Assembly: GCA_023436065.1 (NCBI GenBank)
Contig: JAEZKU010000030.1
Location: 62,001-126,000, forward strand
Source of the DNA: Bacillota bacterium
Lineage (GTDB): Bacteria; Bacillota; Clostridia; Lachnospirales; Lachnospiraceae
Direction of reading: 5' to 3'
Length of the DNA: 64,000 nt
In this document: positions 35,802 to 44,641 of the stretch, piece after piece
How the letters are laid out: each line of letters begins with the position of its first letter
Position numbering within the stretch: position 1 is the first letter of the stretch
Program-made: the position numbers and the translations under genes
Notes under the pieces: generated by a model
Databases searched by the model: none
What the model saw: only the letters and a program-made list of their open reading frames with translations
Told to the model about the DNA's origin: nothing

Positions 35802-37592
35802 ATGCTTCTATTTATACTGCAATTTATCATAAGCTCCATTCTCTCATCTGTACTACTGCTAGGGATATTGTTTTCGAAGAGAATGCTTCAGAATAAGATT
35901 GGAGTAAAATGGCATTATTATATTGACCTGTTTAGCATTGGAGTAATGCTGATTCCCTTTATTCCGCGGCAGTTATTTCAATATGGCCGATTATTTAGAA
36001 TGCACCTGGGGATGAAAAAGCTTCAGGATCTGGCAGCTTCCGGAGTTAAGCATTATTACGATACAGGAAGTAATCTATCGGAGGGTAGTAATTGGATGCA
36101 GGATTTTTCGCAATCCGTGAGCAGGACCTTGCCCCTCAACATGATATGGATTATTTTTACGATTTGGGTTATCGGAGTAATCGTATTTTCTATAATAACA
36201 GTTATTAACAATCGTGGAATCAAGATGTTGAAAAGAAGTATCGTAACAATTAACGATAATGAAATCCTTTCCTTGTTTCATAGCTGCATAAACCTGATTG
36301 GAATAAAAAAGAACATTATATTGGGGGAAACCCCGCTTATATCTTCACCAATGGTGATTGGTATATTGAAAACATATATTATTCTGCCATCAGAGGTTAT
36401 GAAGAGTCTCTCAGTACAGGAAACGGAATATATCCTACAGCACGAGCTGATTCATGTGAAGAAGAAGGATATCCTGTGGAATTATGTCTTTTGTATATTC
36501 AATATCCTGTATTGGTTTAATCCTTGTGTGTGTCTGTTCCTCAAGGCAATAAAGAGTGACAGGGAAATGGCCTGCGATGCTGTGGTTTTGGAGATGCTTG
36601 ATAGAAGCTGCTACGTCGATTACGGTAAGACAATCATTCATTTCATCGAAGCAGTACAAAAAGTGCGCTATTTTGCTGCTACTCAGATGGGAGGCAGCAA
36701 GAAACTGATCAGGAGGAGAATTGAAGGGATAGCAAAGTATTCAGAGGAAACAAAGAAGACCAGAAGAATCGGAAAGGCCATATGCCTGATGATCGTAACG
36801 ATAAGCATTATTCAAGCCACAGTGGTATCGACCTTGACCTATGCTTCGGAATACAATGATTTTAACCCGAGGCAGGTTGTATACGAGGATATGAGCGAGT
36901 ATTTTCAGGGGACTGACGGTAGCTTTGTATTATATGATCTGAAGAAAGATCGTTATACCATATACAATAGAGAAAAAAGCCTAACCAGAGTATCTCCGGA
37001 TTCAACCTACAAGATCTATAGTGCATTGATTGCTTTGGAGACCGGTATTATTCAAGCTGAGGATACGTCGCAGGCATGGGATCAAACCAGGTACCCTTAT
37101 CCGGAGTGGAATCAGACACAGGACCTCTCCCAGGCAATGAGATATTCTGTCAGTTGGTATTTTCAGAGGTTGGATGAAACGGTTGGGGTTAGGCAACTGA
37201 AGGATTATTTTGATGGTATGAACTACGGTAATTGTGATCTTTCCGGAGGAATTGACGATTATTGGATGGAATCTTCGCTGCTTATATCACCGGTTGAGCA
37301 GGTTGAATTGTTGAAGAAGCTTTATACCGGTCAGCTTAATTTCCGACCGGAGCATATGAATATGGTTAAAAATGCAATAATCTTAAGCAAGGAGGAGGGA
37401 AGAACACTGTTCGGTAAAACGGGCACCGGAACTGTGAATGGTAAGGACAGGAGCGGCTGGTTTATCGGCTATATCGAAACAAGTAAGGATACTTACATAT
37501 TTGCAATTTATATAAACGATGAAGATCGTGCAAGCGGAAGCATTGCGGCAAAGATAGCGATGTCCATATTGAAGGCTGACAATATATATTGA
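35802..37592 (+). CDS. blaR1: BlaR1-type beta-lactam sensor/signal transducer
   Basis: A 596-residue membrane protein. Four helices in the N-terminal half surround the M56 protease site H214-E-L-I-H218. A last helix near 340 leads to an extracytoplasmic penicillin-binding sensor domain of class D type, with active-site S401-T-Y-K404, SVS near 447, YGNCD and K539-T-G. Drug acylation of S401 is expected to activate the protease and lead to BlaI loss. Start 35802 is seven bases after GGAG; the open frame upstream overlaps blaI. Forms a complete system with blaI and the class D-like gene at 37692. Confidence 0.93.
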   Translation: MLLFILQFIISSILSSVLLLGILFSKRMLQNKIGVKWHYYIDLFSIGVMLIPFIPRQLFQYGRLFRMHLGMKKLQDLAASGVKHYYDTGSNLSEGSNWMQDFSQSVSRTLPLNMIWIIFTIWVIGVIVFSIITVINNRGIKMLKRSIVTINDNEILSLFHSCINLIGIKKNIILGETPLISSPMVIGILKTYIILPSEVMKSLSVQETEYILQHELIHVKKKDILWNYVFCIFNILYWFNPCVCLFLKAIKSDREMACDAVVLEMLDRSCYVDYGKTIIHFIEAVQKVRYFAATQMGGSKKLIRRRIEGIAKYSEETKKTRRIGKAICLMIVTISIIQATVVSTLTYASEYNDFNPRQVVYEDMSEYFQGTDGSFVLYDLKKDRYTIYNREKSLTRVSPDSTYKIYSALIALETGIIQAEDTSQAWDQTRYPYPEWNQTQDLSQAMRYSVSWYFQRLDETVGVRQLKDYFDGMNYGNCDLSGGIDDYWMESSLLISPVEQVELLKKLYTGQLNFRPEHMNMVKNAIILSKEEGRTLFGKTGTGTVNGKDRSGWFIGYIETSKDTYIFAIYINDEDRASGSIAAKIAMSILKADNIY

Positions 37593-37632
37593 TCTGAAGG
37601 TATGGATGGTAGATTGTATGTGATCTGATACC

Positions 37633-37660
37633 TTTAAATATTACACATGTAATATTTAAA
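37633..37660. promoter_or_regulatory. BlaI operator before the class D beta-lactamase-like gene
   Basis: Perfect inverted repeat: arm TTTAAATATTACA, centre CA, arm TGTAATATTTAAA. It contains the same TTACA-TGTAA core as 35361-35374, so the second BlaI should control both. No clear -35/-10 pair is seen. Confidence 0.75.
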
Positions 37661-37691
37661 AGGTCATAAAATGAAGGGAGAAGTAAATATT

Positions 37692-38618
37692 ATGATAAGA
37701 AAGAAGTACTTATATGTAGTGATTATTCTTGTGATTGCTCTAATAAGCGGATGCTCAGCGCATCAAATTATCAGCGACAGTAAAACCAAGGAAAATGATA
37801 TAACCACACCCGCAAATGAGGTGACGAAAGCAGCGATAGTAAACGAAGCTGTAATTGAGACCGACTACAGCGACTTTTTTAATGCTGTCGAAGGAACGGC
37901 AGTTATTTATAATAGCAAAGAGAGTAGGTACTACATATATAATCCGGAGCTGGCTAAGAAGCAATCCTCTCCGTGTTCAAGCTTTAAGATAATCTCCTGT
38001 CTGATGGGATTGGAAAGTAGTGTGATAAAGCCGGAGAGTTCGATTTTGAAGTGGAATGGGACAATTTATTCCGTGAGCGATTGGAATAAGGATATCAATT
38101 ATATTGAGGCTTTTCGTACCTCCTGTATCTGGTACTTCAGACAAGTCATTGAATTGCTGGGTACGAAATATGTACAGAATACTCTGGATCAATTAGAGTA
38201 TGGAAATTGCGATATCAGTGAATGGGAAGGAAGTCTTCACAACCTTATTTTTCCGGAGCAGCAGGATCTAAAAGAATTGAATGGTTTCTGGCAGGAATCC
38301 TCCTTACAGATATCACCGATCGAACAAGTAAATGTATTAAGAAGAATATTTGAAGAGAAGGATGTTTTTAGCCAGAATAGTCTTGAGCAGATAAAAAGCG
38401 TAATGCTTACAGATAATAGTGCTTCGGATATCAAGATATATGGGAAAACTGGCAGCGGTATCAAGGATGACACTTGGAATGATGGTTGGTTTGTTGGAAT
38501 GTTTGAAGTCGGTGATGAGGCATACTATTTTGCGTTTCGACTAAATCAGCCCGGCAAGAGAGGAAATGACGCTAAGGCAATAGCACTTAATATCATTAAC
38601 GAAGAGTTTGGCAAATAG
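37692..38618 (+). CDS. Class D (OXA-type) beta-lactamase-like lipoprotein
   Basis: A 308-residue exported lipoprotein with lipobox ISGC (about residue 21), then a short linker and a penicillin-recognising domain. Active-site motifs are S96-S-F-K99, a second motif SCI where class D enzymes usually have SxV, YGNCD, and K252-T-G. It closely parallels the BlaR1 sensor domain at 35802, down to 'WYF' and YGNCD. Start 37692 is 11 bases after AGGGAG; an ATG at 37671 would precede the ribosome site. It may hydrolyse beta-lactams at the membrane face, or just bind them; the altered SCI motif leaves catalytic strength open. Confidence 0.87.
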   Translation: MIRKKYLYVVIILVIALISGCSAHQIISDSKTKENDITTPANEVTKAAIVNEAVIETDYSDFFNAVEGTAVIYNSKESRYYIYNPELAKKQSSPCSSFKIISCLMGLESSVIKPESSILKWNGTIYSVSDWNKDINYIEAFRTSCIWYFRQVIELLGTKYVQNTLDQLEYGNCDISEWEGSLHNLIFPEQQDLKELNGFWQESSLQISPIEQVNVLRRIFEEKDVFSQNSLEQIKSVMLTDNSASDIKIYGKTGSGIKDDTWNDGWFVGMFEVGDEAYYFAFRLNQPGKRGNDAKAIALNIINEEFGK

Positions 38619-38663
38619 TATACTAAAAATGAAATGGGAGGCATTAATATCAATACTTATTAA

Positions 38664-38948
38664 CCATCTGAATTATCAAAGCTATTTGGTATACATACAA
38701 ATACGATAAAATTTTATGAAGGACTTGGATTTATACAAGAAGTGAAGCGAAAAGAGAATGGATATCGTATATTAACCGATAATCATTTGATTCAGATTAA
38801 AATATGCAGGCTTGTTTTTAATCACCCGTATACCAATCAACAGATACGTCATTTGGACTACAGCATGTCAGCTATCCATCGTTGTTTAGCTATGCATGAT
38901 GCTGGGTATAAAGCAGGTTTTACTTTCACTAAATCAAACAGAAAATGA
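38664..38948 (+). pseudogene. Decayed VOC (glyoxalase/bleomycin-resistance) family fragment
   Basis: Open frame from a stop at 38661, without ribosome site, reading 'FGIHTNTIKFYEGLGF' and 'ENGYRILTDNHLIQIKI', typical of the first beta-alpha-beta half of VOC proteins. The second half is unrelated or degraded, ending with tandem TGA codons at 38946. It cannot form the paired metal site. Confidence 0.55.
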
Positions 38949-39066
38949 TGATGATGTTGTAGGGGAAGAATGATATGCAGGTGATCATGCTATTTTTGCC
39001 TTTAATAAAATTCCATGCCTTGCCGCTACATCATCCAACTTATTTGAAACTGTTTTAGAAATGCAT
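38926..39066 (+). pseudogene. C-terminal scrap of an M28-type peptidase
   Basis: In another frame the sequence reads 'NDDDVVGEE', a TGA where Trp is expected, then 'YAGDHAIFAFNKIPCLAATS' and 'NLFETVLEMHE', resembling the metal-binding C-terminal part of M28 aminopeptidases (GDHxIFxxxxIPxLxxTS). It is broken by the stop and ends exactly at the hairpin repeat at 39068. Confidence 0.55.
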
Positions 39067-39067
39067 G

Positions 39068-39171
39068 AGCAAAAAGCCCATCACACCATTGTGATCGGGC
39101 CAAACAACCCACTATATACACAGCAAACAACCCACTACGCCTTTGTAGTGGGTTGCTGCTAAAAAAGGGGA
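39068..39171 (+). repeat. Hairpin repeat element, copy C
   Basis: Units begin AGCAAA at 39068 and 39122. The second is complete: AGCAAACAACCCACTAC pairs with GTAGTGGGTTGCTGCT (39122-39160), then AAAAAAGGGGAGG. About 95% identical to 34021-34120. It lacks the longer tail of copies A and B. Confidence 0.75.
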
Positions 39172-39224
39172 GGATAAGTATTTAACTTCTCTTTGGTGAT
39201 CATAATTGGAGGGGGAGTCCAATT

Positions 39225-39317
39225 ATGAAAGAGCATACGCATTTATCCCTACTATGGAACTTTGTTCCTTATCAGGATATCATTATTATGATACAGTTTC
39301 TTCGGCTTTATACATAA
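39225..39317 (+). CDS. Possible 30-residue ORF with ribosome site in a hairpin loop
   Basis: ATG 39225 opens 30 codons (MKEHTHLSLLWNF start) ending at TAA 39317. The strong ribosome site GGAGGGGGAG lies in and next to the loop of a perfect hairpin, CATAATTGGA (39201-39210) with TCCAATTATG (39218-39227), whose 3' arm includes the start codon. The hydrophobic peptide matches nothing known to me. It may be a leader peptide, a toxin-like peptide or chance. Confidence 0.3.
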   Translation: MKEHTHLSLLWNFVPYQDIIIMIQFLRLYT

Positions 39318-39355
39318 AATAAAAAAATTTCTTCATAGTAATTCCAAGAATTCCA

Positions 39356-39364
39356 TGATATAAT
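39356..39364 (+). promoter_or_regulatory. Extended -10 promoter of the SEC-C gene
   Basis: TGATATAAT with extended TG motif; -35 region poor. The resulting transcript has a leader of about 145 bases. Confidence 0.4.
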
Positions 39365-39400
39365 CATAAATACAGAGATAAACAACAGTGACTGTATAGT

Positions 39401-39481
39401 ACAGGCACTTATATTATCACAGGAAGCTCGGCTTAGCCGGGCTTATTCTTAGGTGTATTGCTAATGGAGGCAGGCACCTGT
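39401..39481 (+). other. Structured leader ahead of the SEC-C gene
   Basis: ACAGG (39401-39405) can pair with CCTGT (39477-39481), enclosing a firm hairpin AAGCTCGGC/GCCGGGCTT (39424-39444, three-base loop). No T-run follows. No riboswitch class recognised. Confidence 0.3.
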
Positions 39482-39516
39482 AAAATCTATGATTTATACC
39501 AGGAAGGATGAAAACC

Positions 39517-40023
39517 ATGAGCTTATTACAAGAGTGGAGAGATTATGCATATGCCAATGACATGAATAGTCGCTCCGGCCAGCTGTTCTGGGCAAACTAT
39601 TTCAACATTGAGAAGGAAATCTATAAGGTGCTGCTTGCGAATGCAGAGAAAGTATGGGAAGGAAGTGTTGCTTCTCTTGCGAAGGAATTTGATACGGAGT
39701 TAAAGTACTTTGTAGGCTTCCTGGACGGTATCAATGACAGCCTTGTGACACCGAACCCGATTGAAGAAATGAACGAAGAGACAAAGGTAAGCTTAGCCTT
39801 TGATAAGGAAAAATTATATTATAACATGGTGGGTGCCAGAGCGGACTGGCTTTACGAGCTTGAGGAGTGGGATTCTCTTCTCACACCTGAGCGTAGAAAA
39901 GAGTTATACCGTGAACAGAAGAATTCCACTACCGTTGTAAAGGATAAGAAAATCGGAAGAAACGATCCATGCCCCTGTGGTAGCGGAAAGAAGTATAAGC
40001 ATTGTTGCGGAGCGAACGCATAA
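39517..40023 (+). CDS. SEC-C motif protein
   Basis: A 168-residue soluble protein. The last 22 residues form a SEC-C zinc finger, 'GRNDPCPCGSGKKYKHCCG', as at the end of SecA; the preceding helical part (about 1-140) is common in Clostridia and has no assigned function. ATG 39517 is nine bases after AGGAAGG; the in-frame ATG at 39508 abuts that site. Stand-alone SEC-C proteins may contact ribosomes or SecB-like partners, but the role here is unknown. Confidence 0.8.
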   Translation: MSLLQEWRDYAYANDMNSRSGQLFWANYFNIEKEIYKVLLANAEKVWEGSVASLAKEFDTELKYFVGFLDGINDSLVTPNPIEEMNEETKVSLAFDKEKLYYNMVGARADWLYELEEWDSLLTPERRKELYREQKNSTTVVKDKKIGRNDPCPCGSGKKYKHCCGANA

Positions 40024-40048
40024 TAATGTGAATTATATAGGACTTTAG

Positions 40049-40093
40049 AAAGCTCCGCCTTAGCTGAAGTATTTCCAGTAAGGGGGAGCTTTT
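40049..40093. terminator. Terminator between the SEC-C and XRE genes
   Basis: AAAGCTCCGCCTTA (40049-40062) pairs with TAAGGGGGAGCTTTT (40079-40093) with one mismatch. A-rich and T-rich ends suit both converging genes. Confidence 0.75.
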
Positions 40094-40102
40094 GTGAAAG
40101 GA

Positions 40103-40438
40103 CTATAAAGATTGCTTATAGATCAGATATTTTGCATAGTTTTTGAGTTCAGTAACATGATCTGATTGCAATTGTTGATACAAATCAAATAATTCCACGA
40201 TGTCCTTATCCAGAACCTCTCCTCCGACAGGCAGATACGAATCGGTTACACCGAGCAGATAGTCGCAGGACACATCGAAGTATTTTGATAAAGCAATTAA
40301 TTTATCGAAAGAGGGCTCATTTCTCTCTGATTCATAGTTGGATATTGCAGTAGGCTTCAGACCCAGAATATCAGCCAATTCTCCTTGTGTGAGCTTATAC
40401 TTCAGCCTTAATTGTTTTAGACGCTGATTAAAATTCAT
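40103..40438 (-). CDS. XRE-family helix-turn-helix regulator
   Basis: A 111-residue repressor-like protein with a Cro/CI helix-turn-helix at about 7-60 ('LTQGELADILGLKPTAISNY') and a short helical tail. No protease or ligand domain. It may control the neighbouring kinase gene, whose start is 223 bases away in the opposite direction. The DNA between is very AT-rich. Confidence 0.88.
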   Translation of the reverse strand: MNFNQRLKQLRLKYKLTQGELADILGLKPTAISNYESERNEPSFDKLIALSKYFDVSCDYLLGVTDSYLPVGGEVLDKDIVELFDLYQQLQSDHVTELKNYAKYLIYKQSL

Positions 40439-40661
40439 ATGGCTTTCCTCCTGATAATCTATACAATTTGTGTAAATTTTACTAAAAATATTATATATCT
40501 AGAAAAATAACGATGTCAATAATAAAAAGGGTTAATAATTAGCATATTTTAGTAAATATAAATAAAAATTGACAAATTATTAAATTGAAAATATGATATT
40601 AATGTATTTTACATAACGACGAGATTTCTAAGTTTGATGTATACTGAAAAGAGGAATGCGG

Positions 40662-42056
40662 ATGCTAAAATCCCATGATCGGGAATTTATGTACAGGATG
40701 ATATCGGAACGGTCCCAGGAGATGGTGATTTTCTTTGACAAAGAGGGGAAAATTATCTCATGCAATTTAAAAGCATTGCAAGAACTGGGATATGGTAAGG
40801 AGATCTATCGATACAGGGTGAATGAGATATTTCAGAACTCCTTTCAATATGTGGGGAAAAAAATTGTTGTTTTGCAGAATGAGAGAGATGATTTTGTAGA
40901 AACGATAGCTTATCGGAAGAACCAGACTTGTCTTCCGGTCAAATTGAATGTCTTAGTTCGGTATCGAAAAAAGCGATATTATGGATTGTGTATTGCCGTC
41001 AGTATAGAGAATATCAGGGAGTCGAACAGGAGAGCAGAGCAGCTACAGAATAAGTTTGATATGCTGAGCAAAAAGCGAAGTGAGATTGTTACTACTGTAT
41101 CTCATGAGCTGCGTACCCCCGTCAATGGCATTATGGGACTCAGCGACAATCTGCTTGAAATGGAGCTGACTTCTGAGCAGACTGAGGTAGTCCGATTAAT
41201 TAAGCACTGCTGTAATAACATGAATGCCATGATTAATAACTTCCTGGATTATGCTAAGATCACCAGTGATAAGATGGTATTGGAGCAACGGGAGTTTGAT
41301 CTGCGCGCATGTATCAATACAATTATTGAATCAAATAAGCCTCAAATGAATGAAAAAGGGTTACGGCTGCTTGTCTGTATATCCGATGATATTCCGAAAA
41401 GAGTCGTCGGGGATGAGCTCCGATTAACACAGATCTTGAATAATCTTCTGTCAAATGCCGCGAAGTTTACTATGGCAGGGCAGGTAGCCTTGGAGCTTGT
41501 GAAATTATCAGAAACAGAGAGACATGTGGAACTTTTTTTCATGGTTATGGACAACGGGATTGGTATCAGTAAAGAAGACAAGGATAGATTATTCCAAAAC
41601 TTTTCGCAGGTGGATGGTTCCATTACCCGAAGATTCGGAGGTACCGGATTGGGTCTGGCTATCAGCAAGAAGTTGGTGGAGGCCATGGGTGGAAGCATAG
41701 GTCTGGAAAGTGAGAAGGGGAAAGGAAGTACCTTTTCTTTCACGGTACGGTTTGCGCTACCTACCGGTGATGTCGAACATTACAGCAGAAAAGATCGACA
41801 GCCAAAGAATAAATGGTCCGAAGACGACTTCAAAAAGCAGTTTGAACTGTTACTTGAGAAGCTGTCACTCTGCATTGAGATGGATAGCTGGTATAAAGCG
41901 GAGGAGCTGGCGTATCAATTGAAGAATCAGATACCTTCGGAACAAAGTGAACTGCAAAAGAAGGTATTTCGTTTGCTTCTTACAGTAAGAAAAGAGAAGC
42001 ATGATATTGCTTTCTCAATCATTAATGAACTAAAGGAATATATTGATGAAAGGTGA
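40662..42056 (+). CDS. PAS-domain sensor histidine kinase (soluble)
   Basis: A 464-residue kinase with no membrane helix. An N-terminal PAS domain (about 8-125, 'VIFFDKEGKIISCNLKALQE') is followed by HisKA with His in 'VSHELRTPVNGIMG' (about 147) and an HATPase domain ('DNGIGISKEDKDRLF', 'GGTGLGLAIS', up to about 370). A C-terminal helical stretch of about 85 residues is unassigned. ATG 40662 is six bases after GAGGA. The next gene, an HD-GYP regulator, begins four bases after the stop, so the kinase probably phosphorylates it. Confidence 0.88.
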   Translation: MLKSHDREFMYRMISERSQEMVIFFDKEGKIISCNLKALQELGYGKEIYRYRVNEIFQNSFQYVGKKIVVLQNERDDFVETIAYRKNQTCLPVKLNVLVRYRKKRYYGLCIAVSIENIRESNRRAEQLQNKFDMLSKKRSEIVTTVSHELRTPVNGIMGLSDNLLEMELTSEQTEVVRLIKHCCNNMNAMINNFLDYAKITSDKMVLEQREFDLRACINTIIESNKPQMNEKGLRLLVCISDDIPKRVVGDELRLTQILNNLLSNAAKFTMAGQVALELVKLSETERHVELFFMVMDNGIGISKEDKDRLFQNFSQVDGSITRRFGGTGLGLAISKKLVEAMGGSIGLESEKGKGSTFSFTVRFALPTGDVEHYSRKDRQPKNKWSEDDFKKQFELLLEKLSLCIEMDSWYKAEELAYQLKNQIPSEQSELQKKVFRLLLTVRKEKHDIAFSIINELKEYIDER

Positions 42057-42060
42057 AGCT

Positions 42061-43131
42061 ATGGACAACATATCGTATTCTCCGCCCAATATCCTGATTG
42101 TTGATGATGTTAATGCGAATCTTACTGTGCTGACAGAAATCATTCGTAAAGAAGGCTATATCGCGAGACCGGTTACCAGTATAAAGCAGGCATGGAGTGC
42201 AATTGAAGCATTGGCACCGAATCTGATTCTGCTTGATATATCGATGCCGGAGACCAATTGCTTGGAATTCTGTTCTATGTTGAAGAAGAATTCTACTACC
42301 AGGGATATACCCGTTATATTCATTACGGATCTTAATTCCATTCATGACAAGATTAAGGGCTTTCAGCTGGGAGCAGTAGATTATATATCCAAGCCCTTTG
42401 AGGTGGAAGAGGTTACGATACGAATCAATACGCATCTGAAAATGCATAAAACACAGAAGGAGCTGGAAGTATATAATAAGAAGCTATATAAAATCATCAA
42501 TGAGCAGATACGCAAGATCTATGAGGGACAAAAACAGGTAGTGGAGGCAATGGTTAAGATTGCTACCATAAATAATCCACTTCGGGCTGCCCATTTGAAA
42601 AGGGTGGGAGATAATGCCCGTATTCTTGCTATCAGCCTTCAGCTGTCCAACAAATTCAAAGAGCAGGTTACCAACAGCTTTATTGATGCCATCGACCTGG
42701 CAGCTCAGCTGCATGATATCGGGACACTTGGTATCGGAGATGCTTTGCTGGAGAAAGAGGTACCAACAGATGAGGAGATAAACCTGATTAAAAGACATCC
42801 ACAGATGGGTGCTGATGCGCTGGAAGAGGTTTTAGCTCTGGCCGGCAACAACGAGTTTGTAAGAATGGCGATCAATATTGCCAGATATCATCATGAGAAT
42901 TGGGATGGCAGCGGTTATCCAACACAGCTCGCGGGAAATGAGATACCCCTATGTGCCAGAATTGTTTCGGTAATTGAGACCTATGATTCGTTGGTATGCT
43001 TAAGCAATAGTGGGAATACCGTCTCGCATGAGGAGGCCATGAGGATTATTAACAGAGGTGCCGGGAGTGTTTTTGATCCTGATATCATACAGGTATTTAA
43101 TAAAATTCAGAACCAGTTGAAGAAAAATTGA
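42061..43131 (+). CDS. Response regulator with HD-GYP phosphodiesterase domain
   Basis: A 356-residue two-domain protein. The receiver domain (about 8-125) has the acidic pair in 'ILIVDDVNAN', phospho-acceptor Asp in 'ILLDISMPE' and Lys in 'ISKPFE'. The HD-GYP domain (about 165-350) retains the metal site, 'LHDIGTLGI' and 'HHENWDGSGYP', so it should hydrolyse cyclic di-GMP or a related dinucleotide. ATG 42061 follows AAAGG by seven bases. It is coupled to the upstream PAS kinase gene, giving a cytosolic signal to second-messenger circuit. Confidence 0.9.
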   Translation: MDNISYSPPNILIVDDVNANLTVLTEIIRKEGYIARPVTSIKQAWSAIEALAPNLILLDISMPETNCLEFCSMLKKNSTTRDIPVIFITDLNSIHDKIKGFQLGAVDYISKPFEVEEVTIRINTHLKMHKTQKELEVYNKKLYKIINEQIRKIYEGQKQVVEAMVKIATINNPLRAAHLKRVGDNARILAISLQLSNKFKEQVTNSFIDAIDLAAQLHDIGTLGIGDALLEKEVPTDEEINLIKRHPQMGADALEEVLALAGNNEFVRMAINIARYHHENWDGSGYPTQLAGNEIPLCARIVSVIETYDSLVCLSNSGNTVSHEEAMRIINRGAGSVFDPDIIQVFNKIQNQLKKN

Positions 43132-43218
43132 TCAATTCAACTATTATCTATAAAAACAGCTTATATTTACATAGAGGATAACTTACAGTATAACAGCATA
43201 AGAAAAGCAGGGTACAAG

Positions 43219-44565
43219 ATGAAAAGAAAAAAAGATATGTACATCAACTATGAACGCTCTACCAGAAATCGCGGAAGGAAGAAAGCAAACTGGTTGCTGA
43301 TTACACTGACAGTAGTTTTAGCAATCGGTCTTGCTGGTATCGCTATTTTTATTGTGAAGGATTATATACTTGCCAATCAACAGGTTTCCTTTGCAGAAGT
43401 TAAGATGGATACGAATTCTGCTCCGAGGAGTGAACCGTCACCGGAGCCTACTGCAGCACCAACTATAACACCTACCCCGTCACCGACACCGTCACCTACC
43501 CCGACACCCACGCCGATCCCATCGCCTGTTCCGACTGAAGTGCCTGAGATAACTGATAACCGCTCTGCGGTTAAGGTCAAAGGCATCTATGTGACCGCCT
43601 CGACTGCAGGGTCTGATAGGATGGTTTCTCTAAGGGAGATGACTGCAGCGACAGAGATTAATGCGATGGTAATTGATGTGAAGGATGACACCGGGAAGAT
43701 AACCTATGCCATGGACAGCCCGATTGCACAGGATATTGATGCAGTTACCAATACAGTCAGGAATATGGAGGAACTGATTTCCTCCTTGAAAGAGGATAAG
43801 GTTTATACAATCGCACGTATTGTAGCCTTTAAAGACCCCTATCTAGCCAAGATGCGTCCGGAACTGGCCATCCGGAATCAAGATGGAACAGTTTATAAGG
43901 ATAATAACGGTGACAGCTGGGTAAATCCTTATAATGAGAAGGTATGGGAGTATCTTGTTGAAGTGGCTAAGATGGCAGCAGAGACAGGATTTGACGAGAT
44001 TCAATTTGATTACATCCGCTTTTCCACCGGTACAGGCATAGAACAGGCTGACTTTGGGAAGGCTGCGAAGGACAAAACGAAAGAAGAGATCATCACGGAA
44101 TTCACTCAATATGCCTATGAGCACCTGAAGCCTCTTGGTGTATTTGTATCTGCTGATGTTTACGGAACTATCATCAACAGTAAGATAGATGCGGCACGGG
44201 TTGGTCAAAATTATGTCGATATGGCAAAGTATCTGGACTATATCTGTCCGATGATTTATCCCTCCCATTTTGGAGAAGGCAATTACGGTGTAAAATATCC
44301 GGATCTTGAACCTCAGGAGATTATACGTAAATCTTTACTTGCATCAAAAGAAAAGCTTGATGCCATTCCTGAGGGAGAACATAGAGCAATCGTAAGACCC
44401 TGGTTGCAGGATTTTACAGCCTCCTGGATCAAGCATTATCAAAAATACGGGAAAAAGCAGATCAGGGAACAGATCAATGGCGTCTATGATGCCGGTTATG
44501 AGGAGTGGATCCTATGGAACGCCGGCTGTAATTATACAGAGGAAGGATTGTTAGCGGAGCAGTAG
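43219..44565 (+). CDS. Membrane-anchored putative glycoside hydrolase (DUF4015)
   Basis: A 448-residue protein with a basic N-tail, one membrane segment (about 24-48) and a Thr/Pro spacer of repeated PTPSPTP units (about 72-105). A TIM-barrel-like DUF4015/GH domain covers about 115-448 ('KGIYVTASTAGS', 'INAMVIDVKDDTG', 'EIQFDYIRFS', 'VSADVYGT'). The paired acidic residues in FDYIRF and ADVYG could be catalytic. Related domains act on polysaccharides, but substrate is unknown. The spacer would place the domain outside the membrane. Confidence 0.82.
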   Translation: MKRKKDMYINYERSTRNRGRKKANWLLITLTVVLAIGLAGIAIFIVKDYILANQQVSFAEVKMDTNSAPRSEPSPEPTAAPTITPTPSPTPSPTPTPTPIPSPVPTEVPEITDNRSAVKVKGIYVTASTAGSDRMVSLREMTAATEINAMVIDVKDDTGKITYAMDSPIAQDIDAVTNTVRNMEELISSLKEDKVYTIARIVAFKDPYLAKMRPELAIRNQDGTVYKDNNGDSWVNPYNEKVWEYLVEVAKMAAETGFDEIQFDYIRFSTGTGIEQADFGKAAKDKTKEEIITEFTQYAYEHLKPLGVFVSADVYGTIINSKIDAARVGQNYVDMAKYLDYICPMIYPSHFGEGNYGVKYPDLEPQEIIRKSLLASKEKLDAIPEGEHRAIVRPWLQDFTASWIKHYQKYGKKQIREQINGVYDAGYEEWILWNAGCNYTEEGLLAEQ

Positions 44566-44641
44566 GACTTTGTCTTACTATTTGGCATATTTTGCAGGCA
44601 TGGATAATATACATATATTATAAATGCTTTGGAGGTGTCCA

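Noticed and set aside
38664..38948. Functional VOC-family resistance protein
   Set aside because: Half of the fold is missing, no start signal is present and the frame ends in tandem stops.
28300..39200. Prophage or integrative element
   Set aside because: The region is rearranged, but no integrase, transposase, capsid, replication or conjugation gene is present, and no flanking att-like direct repeat was found.
43377..43586. Gly/Val-rich minus-strand open frame over the Pro/Thr linker
   Set aside because: It is the complement of the repetitive PTPSPT codons of the glycoside hydrolase and has no start signal.
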